Assembly (NCBI RefSeq): GCF_008180615.1 | Contig: NZ_VTEH01000001.1 | Location: forward strand, 586,680-650,679 | Reading direction: 5' to 3' | Length of the DNA: 64,000 nucleotides | Source: Rossellomorea vietnamensis | GTDB lineage: Bacteria > Bacillota > Bacilli > Bacillales > Bacillaceae_B | In this document: one piece after another, positions 53,830-62,746 of the stretch | Position numbering within the stretch: the stretch's first letter is position 1 | Layout of the letters: the number at the start of each line of letters is the position of its first letter | Translations under genes and position numbers: made by a program | Notes under the pieces: generated by a model | The model's input: the letters and a program-made list of their open reading frames with translations, nothing else | What the model was told of the DNA's origin: nothing | The model's database searches: none

Positions 53830-54789
53830 CTACTCATCCTTTCTTTCATGCGGGAGTTCCCCCATCTTAATATAATGACTGATATCACTTTCGATGACTT
53901 CACGGAACTGCTCATCTACCTCCGGGCTGAATTTCCCCATGGATATGACGCCGTCCTGGAAATCAAAGGGTATATTTCCTGATTTCAGTTTACCATTAGA
54001 ATATCTTTCCGCAACTACTTCATAAAGTTTGTCCACATGCTGCACAGTGCTGGTGAGGACCGTTGACTCACCCATATCGGACTGATCCGATACATAACCA
54101 ACTGCATGCAGTCCTTTTTCCTTCAGCTTCTCGATGATTGAAATATTATATCCGTCTCCAGCTGGATAAACGATATCCACGCCTTTTCTTAATTGAGTAT
54201 GTAAAAGTATCATGGCCTTTTCTGTATGATCCCAGTCATCCGTGTAATCAACCGTCACCTCAACACTGCTATCCTGAAAGTCAGCACCTTCAATAAATCC
54301 TTTCACTTCCGGCTGCCAAGCATAAGAAGCGACAACTCCGATATTTTTCGTTTCTGATTCATGGGCAGCCGTCATTCCGCCAAAGAACCCCATAGCGTAT
54401 CCTTCAAACTTTAAACTGGTAGTATTCGGCTGGCTGGCATTGCCATTAAAACTGACAAAATGCATGTCAGGATAATCTGAGGCTAAGTCATTGAAAAGGG
54501 AGGCATATTCCTGGCCATGCCCAAAAATCAAGTTGACATCTTTCTTATCATACTCCGCTACTGCCTGTTCAACAGCCTGCCTTGTTTTTATTCCTTCTTT
54601 ATAAAAGACATCCACTCCAAATTGAGACTGTATTTTTAGTAACCCTTTATATCCTTTCGTTCCCCAAACTTGGTCGCTTATCGTTTCAGGAACGAGAAGA
54701 CCGACGTTCTGAAGGCTTTTCTTATCACTTTGCCCTGAACATCCAGTCAATAAGAGCATCAAAGTCAGGAAATAAATTAATTTCTTCAT
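53830..54789 (-). CDS. med: Med, BMP-type lipoprotein activator of comK
   Basis: The 319-residue protein is a Bmp/PnrA-type substrate-binding protein with lipobox LLTGC (Cys 17). Family segments are VGLLVPETISDQVWGTKGYKGL (given by its ends), FGHGQEYASLF and VYPAGDGY. In B. subtilis Med promotes comK expression, and the fold suggests it binds a nucleoside. CAAGGAG-type site (AAGGAGTT) precedes the ATG. The 5' region contains nested inverted repeats (54797-54892). Confidence 0.92.
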   Translation of the reverse strand: MKKLIYFLTLMLLLTGCSGQSDKKSLQNVGLLVPETISDQVWGTKGYKGLLKIQSQFGVDVFYKEGIKTRQAVEQAVAEYDKKDVNLIFGHGQEYASLFNDLASDYPDMHFVSFNGNASQPNTTSLKFEGYAMGFFGGMTAAHESETKNIGVVASYAWQPEVKGFIEGADFQDSSVEVTVDYTDDWDHTEKAMILLHTQLRKGVDIVYPAGDGYNISIIEKLKEKGLHAVGYVSDQSDMGESTVLTSTVQHVDKLYEVVAERYSNGKLKSGNIPFDFQDGVISMGKFSPEVDEQFREVIESDISHYIKMGELPHERKDE

Positions 54790-54983
54790 TATAGCAACTC
54801 CTTAAGGATGTCATCCAACCGCCGGCTTCTGCTTGCTTCAAAGTGAGCCTTTTAGTGATGACATCTTGATTCGCAGATATTTGCGAATCCCCTGCAATGA
54901 ATCGATTGGCCGGCAAGGGTTTGACTCTTCTATTTTACCTTGCTTTATGCATGAAGAAAAGAAAAAGTTGACTTGGTGGTCTT

Positions 54984-55742
54984 TCAGGGACTCTTCTGAA
55001 GCTCGAGTACCTCTTCAAAAGACAAAGTTGCTTTCACACTGACATGCATCAATGTGTCGGGAACGATGTCAATATGATTCAGCGTCTCTCCACTGTCTTG
55101 TACAGCCTTCTTTAACAGATTCAGGCTTTTCTTCCAGCTGTCCTCTTCTTCAGAAAGAAAAAGGAGGCTGTTTAAATTCCTTCCGTGGTGGAGTACGGCC
55201 TGAGCTGCATCTTTAACATAAATAGCGGAACGGGGATCATCCACGAATTCAGCATCCCTATTTGATTTAGATATCAACTGCTGAAATAAAAAGGTTTCAG
55301 GCTGTCTTGGTCCAATAAGAGTAGGGATATAAATTGAAGAGAGATTGGTCATATCTTGCTCTTCCATAAATTGAAGAAAGTCAGAAAGTTCATCTTTCCC
55401 TGCTCTATCGGAAAGCACAGTTGGAAGCAATACCGTTGCATCTTCGAAATTTTTTTTGTTTTTTTCAATAAACCCGGTGATAGCCGCCAGCGTTTCACCC
55501 CTCTTCCTTTCTGTAAAATAATCATATAAATTAATGTAGACGGAAGCTTTGGAAATTCTCTCTGAAATCAGTTGGTGGAGGGGCTGGTAAGTGATATTTG
55601 AGTTTCTTCCCACCTCGAGCCACCTTTCTCCTGCTTCATTTGCAGTATCGGCTGCCAGCACTTCCAAACCCTCCTCCAGCATAGCCAGGCACAATTCAAA
55701 ACCGAAAAACCCCGTGGCACCTGTTATAATCGCTTTTTCCAT
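54984..55742 (-). CDS. yjaV: NAD(P)-binding Rossmann-fold protein (YjaV-like)
   Basis: The 252-residue protein begins with a nucleotide-binding loop ITGATGFFGFEL (6-17) of extended short-chain dehydrogenase/epimerase type. The usual catalytic Tyr-x3-Lys is not evident, so it may be a non-catalytic or atypical member. It sits between the YjaU-like hydrolase and med as yjaV does in B. subtilis. GGAGGGATT precedes the ATG. The name rests on position more than on sequence. Confidence 0.7.
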   Translation of the reverse strand: MEKAIITGATGFFGFELCLAMLEEGLEVLAADTANEAGERWLEVGRNSNITYQPLHQLISERISKASVYINLYDYFTERKRGETLAAITGFIEKNKKNFEDATVLLPTVLSDRAGKDELSDFLQFMEEQDMTNLSSIYIPTLIGPRQPETFLFQQLISKSNRDAEFVDDPRSAIYVKDAAQAVLHHGRNLNSLLFLSEEEDSWKKSLNLLKKAVQDSGETLNHIDIVPDTLMHVSVKATLSFEEVLELQKSP

Positions 55743-55769
55743 ATTTCACAATCCCTCCTCGCTTCCAGT

Positions 55770-56510
55770 TTAAAGTTGTTCATGTGCTGAAAAGTATGAA
55801 ATGATTTTATAGGAAGCTTTATGTTTCTTTTCTGGAAGAATGATATATATCTCTCCAGGGAGATGTTTAGTATTTCGTTCTATATATATATCATTTATGA
55901 GGGGAAACTGATTTTTATAACGGTAAGAGTTGATTGATTGAATGGTGTAAAGTGGTTTATCGGTTTTCTTGAGGTCTCTCCCCGCATGGACACCTGTGTT
56001 AACCACATCCTCACATTGCTGCTCTTCTAAGTTATAAGCCACCGTGATTTCTTTCATAAGTTTCTTATAAAAAAACTTTTGTTCTTTTTCTTGTGAAAAA
56101 TGTTCATACAGGGAGATGCATGGAGTCAGCATCACCACAGAACGTATTTGATCTCCCATTGAAGAAAGCAGCTTTTCGACGAACAGCCCCCCCATTCCTT
56201 CTGCAAGAATATGAATCTTCTCGTTAATGATTTCCCTCCTCTTAATATAATGGTAAAGACGCTGGGTCAAACCAACGGCTTTATCGCTTCCCCAGTTTGC
56301 TCCATATAAGTTGGAATAAAAAACAATGTATCCTTTTTCGGTAAGTGCACTGATAATCGAATGTCTTGTCTCCTGCTGAATCCAAAAGCTGCTTTTTTCA
56401 TCTACATAATGATTGACATCTCCTATAATCAGTACGGCAAAACCGTTTGGGCGGAAAGGATAATGTACTATACAATGTTCATTGTCGATGGTGAAAATTC
56501 GTTGGCTCAT
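55770..56510 (-). CDS. yjaU: Alpha/beta hydrolase-fold protein without nucleophile (YjaU-like)
   Basis: The 246-residue protein follows an alpha/beta hydrolase pattern (FAVLIIGDVNHYVD, GYIVFYSNLYG, then ILAEGMGGLFVEKLL at 101-115). In the elbow the G-x-S-x-G motif reads A-E-G-M-G, so Gly 105 replaces the catalytic Ser. It is therefore probably not an ordinary esterase. The C-terminal His usually needed is also uncertain. It starts 27 bp upstream of the yjaV-like gene. The name is positional. Confidence 0.65.
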   Translation of the reverse strand: MSQRIFTIDNEHCIVHYPFRPNGFAVLIIGDVNHYVDEKSSFWIQQETRHSIISALTEKGYIVFYSNLYGANWGSDKAVGLTQRLYHYIKRREIINEKIHILAEGMGGLFVEKLLSSMGDQIRSVVMLTPCISLYEHFSQEKEQKFFYKKLMKEITVAYNLEEQQCEDVVNTGVHAGRDLKKTDKPLYTIQSINSYRYKNQFPLINDIYIERNTKHLPGEIYIILPEKKHKASYKIISYFSAHEQL

Positions 56511-57081
56511 TTAAAAAATCCCCTTTTATAAAGCTGTCTTCCGAAGCTATAATGATGGTTTTCTGTGCCTGTGCACAGCTAAACATAACTCGTCATGATA
56601 GTTTATGGAAAAATTCCTTCATTGTATGGGGGACAGCCTATAAAACAGTTAAAACTCAGCGGATTTCATCTTTTTTCTCCATCTGTAAACTTTGAATCAG
56701 TCAGCCTTATACAAAAGAGGAGTAATGAAAAGGGGAAGCACCCTTTTAGCTACAGCAGTCAGTTGTTCTAAAGTATTAAAAAGGGCCATGAAATAGTTGC
56801 TTTCGGGGAGAGTGTTTAGAACCGCACCTAAGCAGTTTGCAAACAAAAAATTTTTTCACCGTTATGAAGAATCTCATATAAACTTTATTACAAATCGAGT
56901 AAGACACAAAGAGTTCATATCCAGGAAAAGGTTTACATTGTTAAACTGAAAATGATTTATTATTTCTCATTCTTATGGTACGATAATACAGAAAATGTTT
57001 AATAAGGGATCAATGACACTTTCCCTTCTGGACTCTATAACTATTTGTTATACATAGATGCATGGAATTGAGGTGAATGTT
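56511..57081. other. Intergenic region between yjaU-like gene and yjzD
   Basis: About 570 bp between divergent genes. Promoters of both should be here. TACGATAAT near 56980 is a possible -10 for yjzD. No repeat family copy and no small gene with a good ribosome site was found. Confidence 0.5.
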
Positions 57082-57264
57082 TTGAAATACTTTTGGACTT
57101 TCTTCTGGACCATCCTGCTGGTAGAAATGACTGTTTATGTTGTCAGTTCAATGACAGGGGCTCCCTTCGTGCTTGAGACAGGCTTAATATTGGGGGTAGT
57201 TGCCTCCATACTGATAATTGTCGTTTCAATGATCATTCCTAACGACCCCATTGAAAATCATTAA
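57082..57264 (+). CDS. yjzD: YjzD-like DUF2929 membrane protein
   Basis: The 60-residue protein has two helices: KYFWTFFWTILLVEMTVYVV and GLILGVVASILIIVVSMII, with a short tail. This is the DUF2929/YjzD family, of unknown function. The start is TTG at 57082, with GAGGTGA eight bases upstream; the ATG at 57058 has no site. The tandem hairpin repeats begin six bases after its stop. Confidence 0.85.
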   Translation: MKYFWTFFWTILLVEMTVYVVSSMTGAPFVLETGLILGVVASILIIVVSMIIPNDPIENH

Positions 57265-57270
57265 TCAGAA

Positions 57271-57644
57271 CAAAAGCGGAAGCGCCTCGGTCAGCTCCGA
57301 CAGGCAAATGTTCCTCAGAGAAAAAAAAGCGCTCTTTCCTTTTATTCTCTGAGGGTTATTTGACCCCGAGGGGCTAGGCGCTGAAGCTGGACGTAACAAA
57401 AGCGGAATCGCCTCGGTCAGCTCCGACAGGCAAATGTTCCTCAGAGAAAAAAAGGCGCTCTTTCCTTTTATTCTCTGAGGGTTATTTGACCCCGAGGGGC
57501 TAGGCGCTGAAGCTGGACGTAACAAAAGCGCAAGCGCCTTGTCCAGCCCCGACAGGCAAATGTTCCTCAGAGAAAAAAAGGCGCTCTTTCCTTTTATTCT
57601 CTGAGGGTTATTTGACCCCGAGGGGCTAGGCGCTGAAGCTGGAC
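57271..57644. repeat. 122-bp hairpin repeat (family P), three tandem copies E-G
   Basis: Copies at 57271-57392, 57397-57518 and 57523-57644 are joined by GTAA, for a period of 126 bp. They are over 90 percent alike by eye. Arms AGCGCCT/AGGCGCT and CCTCAGAGAA/TTCTCTGAGG are intact in all except AGCGCCT, which reads ATCGCCT in F. Because 126 is a multiple of 3, a false open frame runs through two copies on the minus strand. Confidence 0.9.
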
Positions 57645-57746
57645 GTGGATATCATAGCTATAAGTTATCCACAGAGAGTGATTTTATCATTCTCTAAACA
57701 ACAAAAAAGGAGATCCGCTCTATTGCGGATTCTCCTTTTTTATTTT

Positions 57747-57919
57747 GGCTGTTTTTCGCATACATTGCTGCTTTCGGAAAAATTACAAGAGCGATATCCC
57801 CCGCATACTAAGGGGTCTCTCTCTAATCGGGATAGCGGCTCTTTTCTTTTAATGCTAACTAGCTTATACCGGTGAATGTTTAGGAATTAACAAATAGCAG
57901 CAAATTTTACGAAAAGAGC
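57747..57919 (+). repeat. Repeat family R, copy R5
   Basis: GGCTGTTTTTCGCATACATTG opens it (21 bases, one T extra) and AGCAAATTTTACGAAAAGAGC closes it. It ends two bases from the clpB stop. The middle is more divergent than in R3 and R4. Confidence 0.8.
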
Positions 57920-57921
57920 TT

Positions 57922-60513
57922 TTATTTATCAAAAACAATCTTATCCTCAAGGATATCTATCTTGACTGTATCCTCTGCTTTAAAATGACCTGCAATAATT
58001 TCCCTCGCCAATTTCGTTTCAATATTTTTTTGAATGTACCTTTTTAACGGGCGTGCCCCATAAACTGGATCATATGCTCCTTTTGCAATGAACTCCTTCG
58101 CAGGGTCAGTGATCTCCATGGTGATATTCTGTTCCTGAAGCCGTTTTTGCAGGTCCTTAATGGCTTTTTCTACGATACCTTTAATGTTTGAGATACTCAG
58201 AGGCTTGAATAGAACGATATCGTCCACGCGGTTAAGGAATTCCGGCCTGAAGGATGCCCTCAATTGACCCATAACATTTTCTTTCGTACTTTCATCAATT
58301 TCTTCTGAACCTTCTTCTCTCTCCAGCAGAAATTGTGAGCCGATATTTGACGTCATAATAATGACTGTATTTTTAAAATCAACGGTTCTTCCTTGCGAGT
58401 CCGTAATTCTGCCATCATCCAGCACCTGCAGCAGTATATTGAAAACTTCGGTATGAGCTTTTTCTATTTCATCAAGTAGTATGACAGAATACGGCTTTCT
58501 TCTGACTGCCTCTGTAAGCTGTCCGCCTTCTTCATAGCCGACATACCCCGGCGGTGCTCCAATCAGTCTGGATACCGCATGTTTTTCCATATACTCTGAC
58601 ATATCAACCCGTATCATCTGCTCTTCGCTGTCGAATAAGGTATGGGCAAGGGTCTTGGCCAGTTCGGTTTTTCCAACGCCTGTCGGGCCAAGGAATATAA
58701 AGGAACCAATAGGCCTTCCAGGGTCTTTGATTCCTGCTCTCGCTCTCAGGATTGCATCGCTGACGAGCTGGACGGCATCTTCCTGGCCTATTACACGCTC
58801 ATGCAAGATACTCTCAAGCTTTAGCAGCTTTTCCCGCTCGCCTTCCACAAGCTTGCTGACGGGAATCCCTGTCCATCTAGCCACAATGCCGGCAATTTCT
58901 TCTTCTGTGACCTCTTCACGGAGCAAGCGGTTTTCCTGTTCATTCGCCATTTCTTTTTCAAGCTCTTGCAGTTCCCGTTCAGCCTCAGGAATTTTACCGT
59001 GACGAAGCTCAGCTGCTTTGTTCAAATCGTAATTTCCTTCCGCTTCCTCAAGCTGCCGGCGAAGCTGCTCCAATTCTTCCCTTTTTCCTTGAAGTGAATT
59101 GATTTTTTCTTTTTCCATCTGCCATTTTGCCTTCATTGCATTGCCTTCTTCTTTCAAATTGGAAAGCTCTTCTTGCAGCTGCAGTAAACGGTTCCTGCTT
59201 GTTTCATCCTTTTCTTTTGAGAGAGCCGCTTCCTCAATCTCGAGCTGCATGATTTTCCGGGTCACCTCATCCAGTTCAGATGGCATGGAATCAATTTCTG
59301 TCCTGATAAGAGCACATGCTTCATCGACCAAGTCTATCGCTTTATCTGGAAGGAACCGGTCAGTAATATAGCGGTTGGAAAGAGAAGCGGCGGCTACTAT
59401 TGCTTTGTCATGGATATTGACTCCATGGTGGATTTCAAACCTCTCCTTTAATCCTCTGAGTATGGAGATCGTATCTTCTACATCCGGCTCTTTGACCATA
59501 ACTTGTTGAAATCTCCGCTCCAAAGCCGGATCTTTTTCAATGTACTTTCGATATTCATTCAAGGTGGTTGCTCCAATACAATGGAGTTCTCCCCTTGCAA
59601 GCATTGGCTTCAATAGATTGCCTGCATCCATGGCACCTTCTGTTTTTCCGGCTCCAACGATTGTGTGAAGCTCGTCAATGAACAGAAGGATATTTCCATT
59701 GCTGCGCTTTACTTCATTTAATACAGCCTTCAATCTTTCTTCAAATTCACCCCGGAACTTTGCCCCTGCCACAAGAGCACCCATGTCCAGTTCAAAAATC
59801 TGCTTATCTTTGAGGCCTTCTGGAACATCCTTTCTGACGATCCGTTGAGCAAGCCCTTCAATGATTGCGGTCTTCCCTACCCCCGGTTCTCCAATAAGCA
59901 CCGGATTGTTTTTTGTTTTTCTGGAAAGAATTCTGATGACATGGCGGATTTCGCCGTCCCTCCCGATAACCGGATCCATCTTCCCTGTTTTCACTTCTTG
60001 TATTAAGTCTCTTCCATATTTTTTTAGTGCTTCATACTTTGCCTCCGGATTCTGCGTGTTCACGTTCTCTCCTCCTCTGATTTCCTCAATGATAGTAGAT
60101 ATCTGATCTTCTGATAAGAATTTTTCAACATAAACAGCGGCAGGATGCTGCTTTTGCCTGTGAAGCGCCAGCGCAAGATGTTCTACAGACAGGTACTCAT
60201 CCCCCATCTTGGTTTTTATCCTGTCGCCATCTTGGAAAAGCCGGTTAAAATCCTGGGAGGCATACTGGCCATAACTCACTCCCTCCCCTGACACAGCAGG
60301 TTTTTCAGAAAGCAGTTTATTTATATGGTAGATAAATTCATCGGTATCTATACCGGCCCTGCTGTAAATTGAACGAAGCAGTCCGTCTTCTTGGGAGAGC
60401 AGCGCTTTCCATAAATGCAGAACCATAATATCAGTATGTTGCAATTCTTTTGCGATTTCTCCGGCGGAAACAATTGCGTCCTGTACCTTGTATGTGAAAC
60501 CTTCAATATTCAT
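57922..60513 (-). CDS. clpB: ATP-dependent disaggregase ClpB
   Basis: The 863-residue Hsp100 protein has an N-domain (1-145), the first AAA module with GEPGVGKT and [11 protein letters not shown], a long coiled-coil M-domain (about 405-525), and the second AAA module with [12 protein letters not shown] and LLDEIEKAH. It rescues aggregated proteins together with DnaK. The coiled coil and the lack of an IGF/LGF loop fit ClpB rather than ClpC or ClpE. GGAGGTG precedes the ATG. A CtsR operator lies at the promoter. B. subtilis lacks clpB, so this is an addition to the shared order. Confidence 0.96.
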   Translation of the reverse strand: MNIEGFTYKVQDAIVSAGEIAKELQHTDIMVLHLWKALLSQEDGLLRSIYSRAGIDTDEFIYHINKLLSEKPAVSGEGVSYGQYASQDFNRLFQDGDRIKTKMGDEYLSVEHLALALHRQKQHPAAVYVEKFLSEDQISTIIEEIRGGENVNTQNPEAKYEALKKYGRDLIQEVKTGKMDPVIGRDGEIRHVIRILSRKTKNNPVLIGEPGVGKTAIIEGLAQRIVRKDVPEGLKDKQIFELDMGALVAGAKFRGEFEERLKAVLNEVKRSNGNILLFIDELHTIVGAGKTEGAMDAGNLLKPMLARGELHCIGATTLNEYRKYIEKDPALERRFQQVMVKEPDVEDTISILRGLKERFEIHHGVNIHDKAIVAAASLSNRYITDRFLPDKAIDLVDEACALIRTEIDSMPSELDEVTRKIMQLEIEEAALSKEKDETSRNRLLQLQEELSNLKEEGNAMKAKWQMEKEKINSLQGKREELEQLRRQLEEAEGNYDLNKAAELRHGKIPEAERELQELEKEMANEQENRLLREEVTEEEIAGIVARWTGIPVSKLVEGEREKLLKLESILHERVIGQEDAVQLVSDAILRARAGIKDPGRPIGSFIFLGPTGVGKTELAKTLAHTLFDSEEQMIRVDMSEYMEKHAVSRLIGAPPGYVGYEEGGQLTEAVRRKPYSVILLDEIEKAHTEVFNILLQVLDDGRITDSQGRTVDFKNTVIIMTSNIGSQFLLEREEGSEEIDESTKENVMGQLRASFRPEFLNRVDDIVLFKPLSISNIKGIVEKAIKDLQKRLQEQNITMEITDPAKEFIAKGAYDPVYGARPLKRYIQKNIETKLAREIIAGHFKAEDTVKIDILEDKIVFDK

Positions 60514-60526
60514 TGCACACCTCCGT

Positions 60527-60543
60527 TTTGACCATTATTGACC
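60527..60543 (-). promoter_or_regulatory. CtsR operator of clpB
   Basis: On the minus strand GGTCAATAATGGTCAAA matches the CtsR heptad repeat (A/G)GTCAAA-NAN-(A/G)GTCAAA with one mismatch. A TATAAT -10 lies just upstream (60553-60558) with TTTACT 16 bases before it. The operator would cover the transcription start and clpB leader. Confidence 0.85.
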
Positions 60544-60577
60544 TTTACTTTCATTATAATTATTACCGAAAAAAAGT

Positions 60578-60603
60578 AAAGCCATCCGCTTTAGGATGGC
60601 TTT
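60578..60603 (-). terminator. Terminator of yjzC
   Basis: AAAGCCATCC and GGATGGCTTT form a 10-bp stem with a 6-nt loop; a long T-run follows on the minus strand and overlaps the clpB promoter. Confidence 0.85.
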
Positions 60604-60612
60604 ACTGCTTCA

Positions 60613-60795
60613 CTATTGAGTTTTTGGCATATATGTCCAATAACGTTTGTCATTAGAGGTTTCCGGAAAACGGTCACCAGCTTTCAGTTTGACTTTCTTC
60701 GGGTTCATGACACCGCTCCCGGTCTCACCTATCTCGAGATAGATACCGTTATTCGGTGCTTTCTGTCCAGAGCGAAATTGTCTTGACTGGCCCAT
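60613..60795 (-). CDS. yjzC: YjzC family small protein (60 aa)
   Basis: The protein starts MGQSRQFRSGQKAPNNGIYL and has EIGETGSGVMNPKKVKLKAG and a C-terminal YWTYMPKTQ. It agrees with the YjzC family of small soluble proteins without known function. GGGAGG lies seven bases before the ATG at 60795; the frame to 60840 is an extension. It lies upstream of clpB, whereas yjzC and yjzD are neighbours in B. subtilis. Confidence 0.85.
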   Translation of the reverse strand: MGQSRQFRSGQKAPNNGIYLEIGETGSGVMNPKKVKLKAGDRFPETSNDKRYWTYMPKTQ

Positions 60796-61108
60796 GGCAG
60801 TCCCTCCCTTATTGCAATTTTCTTTGTAAATCTGACACAAACGAAAGGCGATTGGACGAATCGCTTACCTTTACTATGACTTTCATTGAACAAAAAGATT
60901 CACGGCTTTTATTGCCATTCAAGATGGTTGGTTTCTGAAGGTGACTGTTGCCGGGCGACAGAACCTGTCAGTACTTACTATCTTTTATACTCTGCAAGAC
61001 GACTCTGCATCGGGCTTCTCTGAAAACTGTTCAGTTATGTCTTGCAGGTATCAGTTCTTTGTTGTTAAATAGAGAGATGTGAAGAAATTTTTCAATGGAG
61101 GAAACTAA
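60796..61108. other. Intergenic region between yjzC and uppP
   Basis: About 310 bp between divergent genes, with no gene or repeat seen. A ribosome site (TGGAGG) precedes uppP. Confidence 0.5.
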
Positions 61109-61921
61109 ATGACTGAAACTGCATATGAGCTCCTGAAGTACCTGTTTCTTGGATTATTTCAAGGGTTTACAGAACCGATTCCAATCTCTTCAAGCGGACA
61201 TTTACAACTCGCGCAGCATTACCTGGGCATAGACCTTCCCGGATTAACATTTGAACTGCTTGTCAACACAGCCTCATTATTCGCCGTACTAATTATCTAC
61301 CGGGGAGATATCCTGCGTCTTATAGTCAATGGGCTGGGTTACTTCAAAGAAAAAACACCTGAAAATAAACGTGACTTTCACTTTATTATTTACCTGATCA
61401 TCGGAACTATTCCGGCGGGAGTGATTGGTGTATTATTCGGTGACTTTATTTCTGAAGAACTTTCCGGAATCAAAACAGTTGCCATTACGCTGATCATAAC
61501 TGGTTTCGCCTTATGGCTGATCCGAAACCTTCGGGGACGCAAACACGATGGCGACCTTACCTTCAAGGATGCCATCATTGTAGGATTGGCACAGGCGGTT
61601 GCCTTGATTCCAGGAATAAGCCGTTCCGGGGCAACAATTGTCGCAGCAATGGCTAGAGGGATGAACCAGGAAACAGCACTGCGGTATTCTTTCCTTCTGT
61701 TTATTCCGGTGAGCTTTGGAGGTATGCTTCTTGGTTTATCTGACCTGCTAGCTGATGAAAACTTAACAGAGAGAGCCATACCATATGCTGTCGCGTTCCT
61801 TGGTTCTCTGGTTGCTTCCTACTTCTCGCTTAAATGGTTCATGAATATCATGGCCAAAGGTAATTTGAAAATTTTCGCCATTTATTGCGTAATTGTCGGT
61901 GCAGCTGTACTGATCTTCTAA
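61109..61921 (+). CDS. uppP: Undecaprenyl-diphosphate phosphatase (UppP/BacA)
   Basis: The 270-residue membrane protein has about eight helices and the BacA motifs [13 protein letters not shown] (19-31, with catalytic Glu 22) and [10 protein letters not shown] (about 170-179). It recycles the lipid carrier of peptidoglycan synthesis, and extra copies can confer bacitracin tolerance. The motif here reads E-P-I-P rather than the common E-F-L-P. ATGGAGGAAAC precedes the ATG. It stands alone and ends in a terminator. Confidence 0.93.
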   Translation: MTETAYELLKYLFLGLFQGFTEPIPISSSGHLQLAQHYLGIDLPGLTFELLVNTASLFAVLIIYRGDILRLIVNGLGYFKEKTPENKRDFHFIIYLIIGTIPAGVIGVLFGDFISEELSGIKTVAITLIITGFALWLIRNLRGRKHDGDLTFKDAIIVGLAQAVALIPGISRSGATIVAAMARGMNQETALRYSFLLFIPVSFGGMLLGLSDLLADENLTERAIPYAVAFLGSLVASYFSLKWFMNIMAKGNLKIFAIYCVIVGAAVLIF

Positions 61922-61922
61922 G

Positions 61923-61948
61923 AGAACGGATTTTTTCCGTTCTTTTTT
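61923..61948 (+). terminator. Terminator of uppP
   Basis: AGAACGGA and TCCGTTCT form an 8-bp stem with a T loop followed by T-run. Confidence 0.8.
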
Positions 61949-62148
61949 TATGCTCTTTTCAGATGGCTGTTTTCTTAATAAGACGGCTATATTTAACCTC
62001 GTAATCCAGGGAAGACGAGAGCTGCTCACCTGTTCAGGATGAAAAAATCCTGCCTCTTAAATTTTACCGAATACACCTATCCAAAAGGAAAGAGTGCACC
62101 AATTAATTTCCCAAAAGGCTGGTGGTTAACCTCCTTTTTAAAAAGTGG

Positions 62149-62605
62149 ATTGGAGGGAACGGGTTCTTTTTTGAAGTACAAACTTCTAATTAGCCAAAGA
62201 AATGGTTGAGTGATTTCCACTCCAGATGCGTGACTCCGCGGGGCGTGCGGTGAGCCTCCTCGGCTTCGCCTGTGGGGTCTCACCTGTCACGCTAGTCCCG
62301 CAGGAGGTCACGCACCTTCCGTTCCAATCGCTAGAATCTCTATAATTAACTATAATTTACAACTCTCCTTCATACTAATATTAGGATTGAACGTGTATAG
62401 GAAATTGTGTCACAAATTTTGAAAAACAAAAAGTTCTGTCATTTACTATTTAGCATGCATTTTGCATAACCAATTGAACAGATTTACCAGTAAGAATACC
62501 GCTAAACCAACCAAAAAGGAGCGTCAAAATCAATGCGATTTGACACTCCTTTTGATGTGTAATTGTTAATTTTGCACTCGAAAACAGAACCCGTTAATTG
62601 GAGGG
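62149..62605. mobile_element. MITE-like element, copy 2 (with 9-bp target duplication)
   Basis: The element spans 62158-62596, inverted relative to copy 1. Ends AACGGGTTCT / AGAACCCGTTA are bounded by the direct repeat ATTGGAGGG (62149-62157 and 62597-62605). It shares the flanking parts, the GGAGTGTCAAA/TTTGACACTCC-type hairpin and repeat Q with copy 1 but has no hairpin insert, so it is about 440 bp instead of 613. No open frame is present. Confidence 0.87.
62219..62325. repeat. GC-rich repeat Q, uninterrupted, inside MITE copy 2
   Basis: CGTGACTCCGCGGGGCGTGC, GAGCCTCCTCGGCTTCGCC and GGGGTCTCACCTGTCACGC follow in order without an insert. This copy shows the empty site for the inserts in the copies at 11055 and 35983. 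Confidence 0.8.
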
Positions 62606-62695
62606 CACCTTTTTTAAACTAAGAATCCCGTTTGAGAATGATGGAAAATTCAAAGATTGCATACTGGATCTTTTCTATACAGATGAGCAACACGC

Positions 62696-62722
62696 TAACA
62701 GCCATATGTTATAATGGCGTTA
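62696..62722. promoter_or_regulatory. Palindrome over the fnr -10 region
   Basis: TAACAGCCAT (62696-62705) and ATGGCGTTA (62714-62722) are inverted around TATAAT (62710-62715). It may be an operator at the promoter. It does not match the TGTGA-N6-TCACA Fnr site. Confidence 0.4.
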
Positions 62723-62746
62723 CTTATATTGTGGCGGGGTGATGAG

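Noticed and set aside
56940..56980. Fur box upstream of yjzD
   Set aside because: An AT-rich run resembles part of the GATAATGATTATC pattern but does not keep the dyad.
57265..57525. 86-residue open frame on the minus strand
   Set aside because: It runs through two copies of the hairpin repeat; the 126-bp period keeps it open. The encoded repeats also appear in shadow frames at 4573 and 16308.
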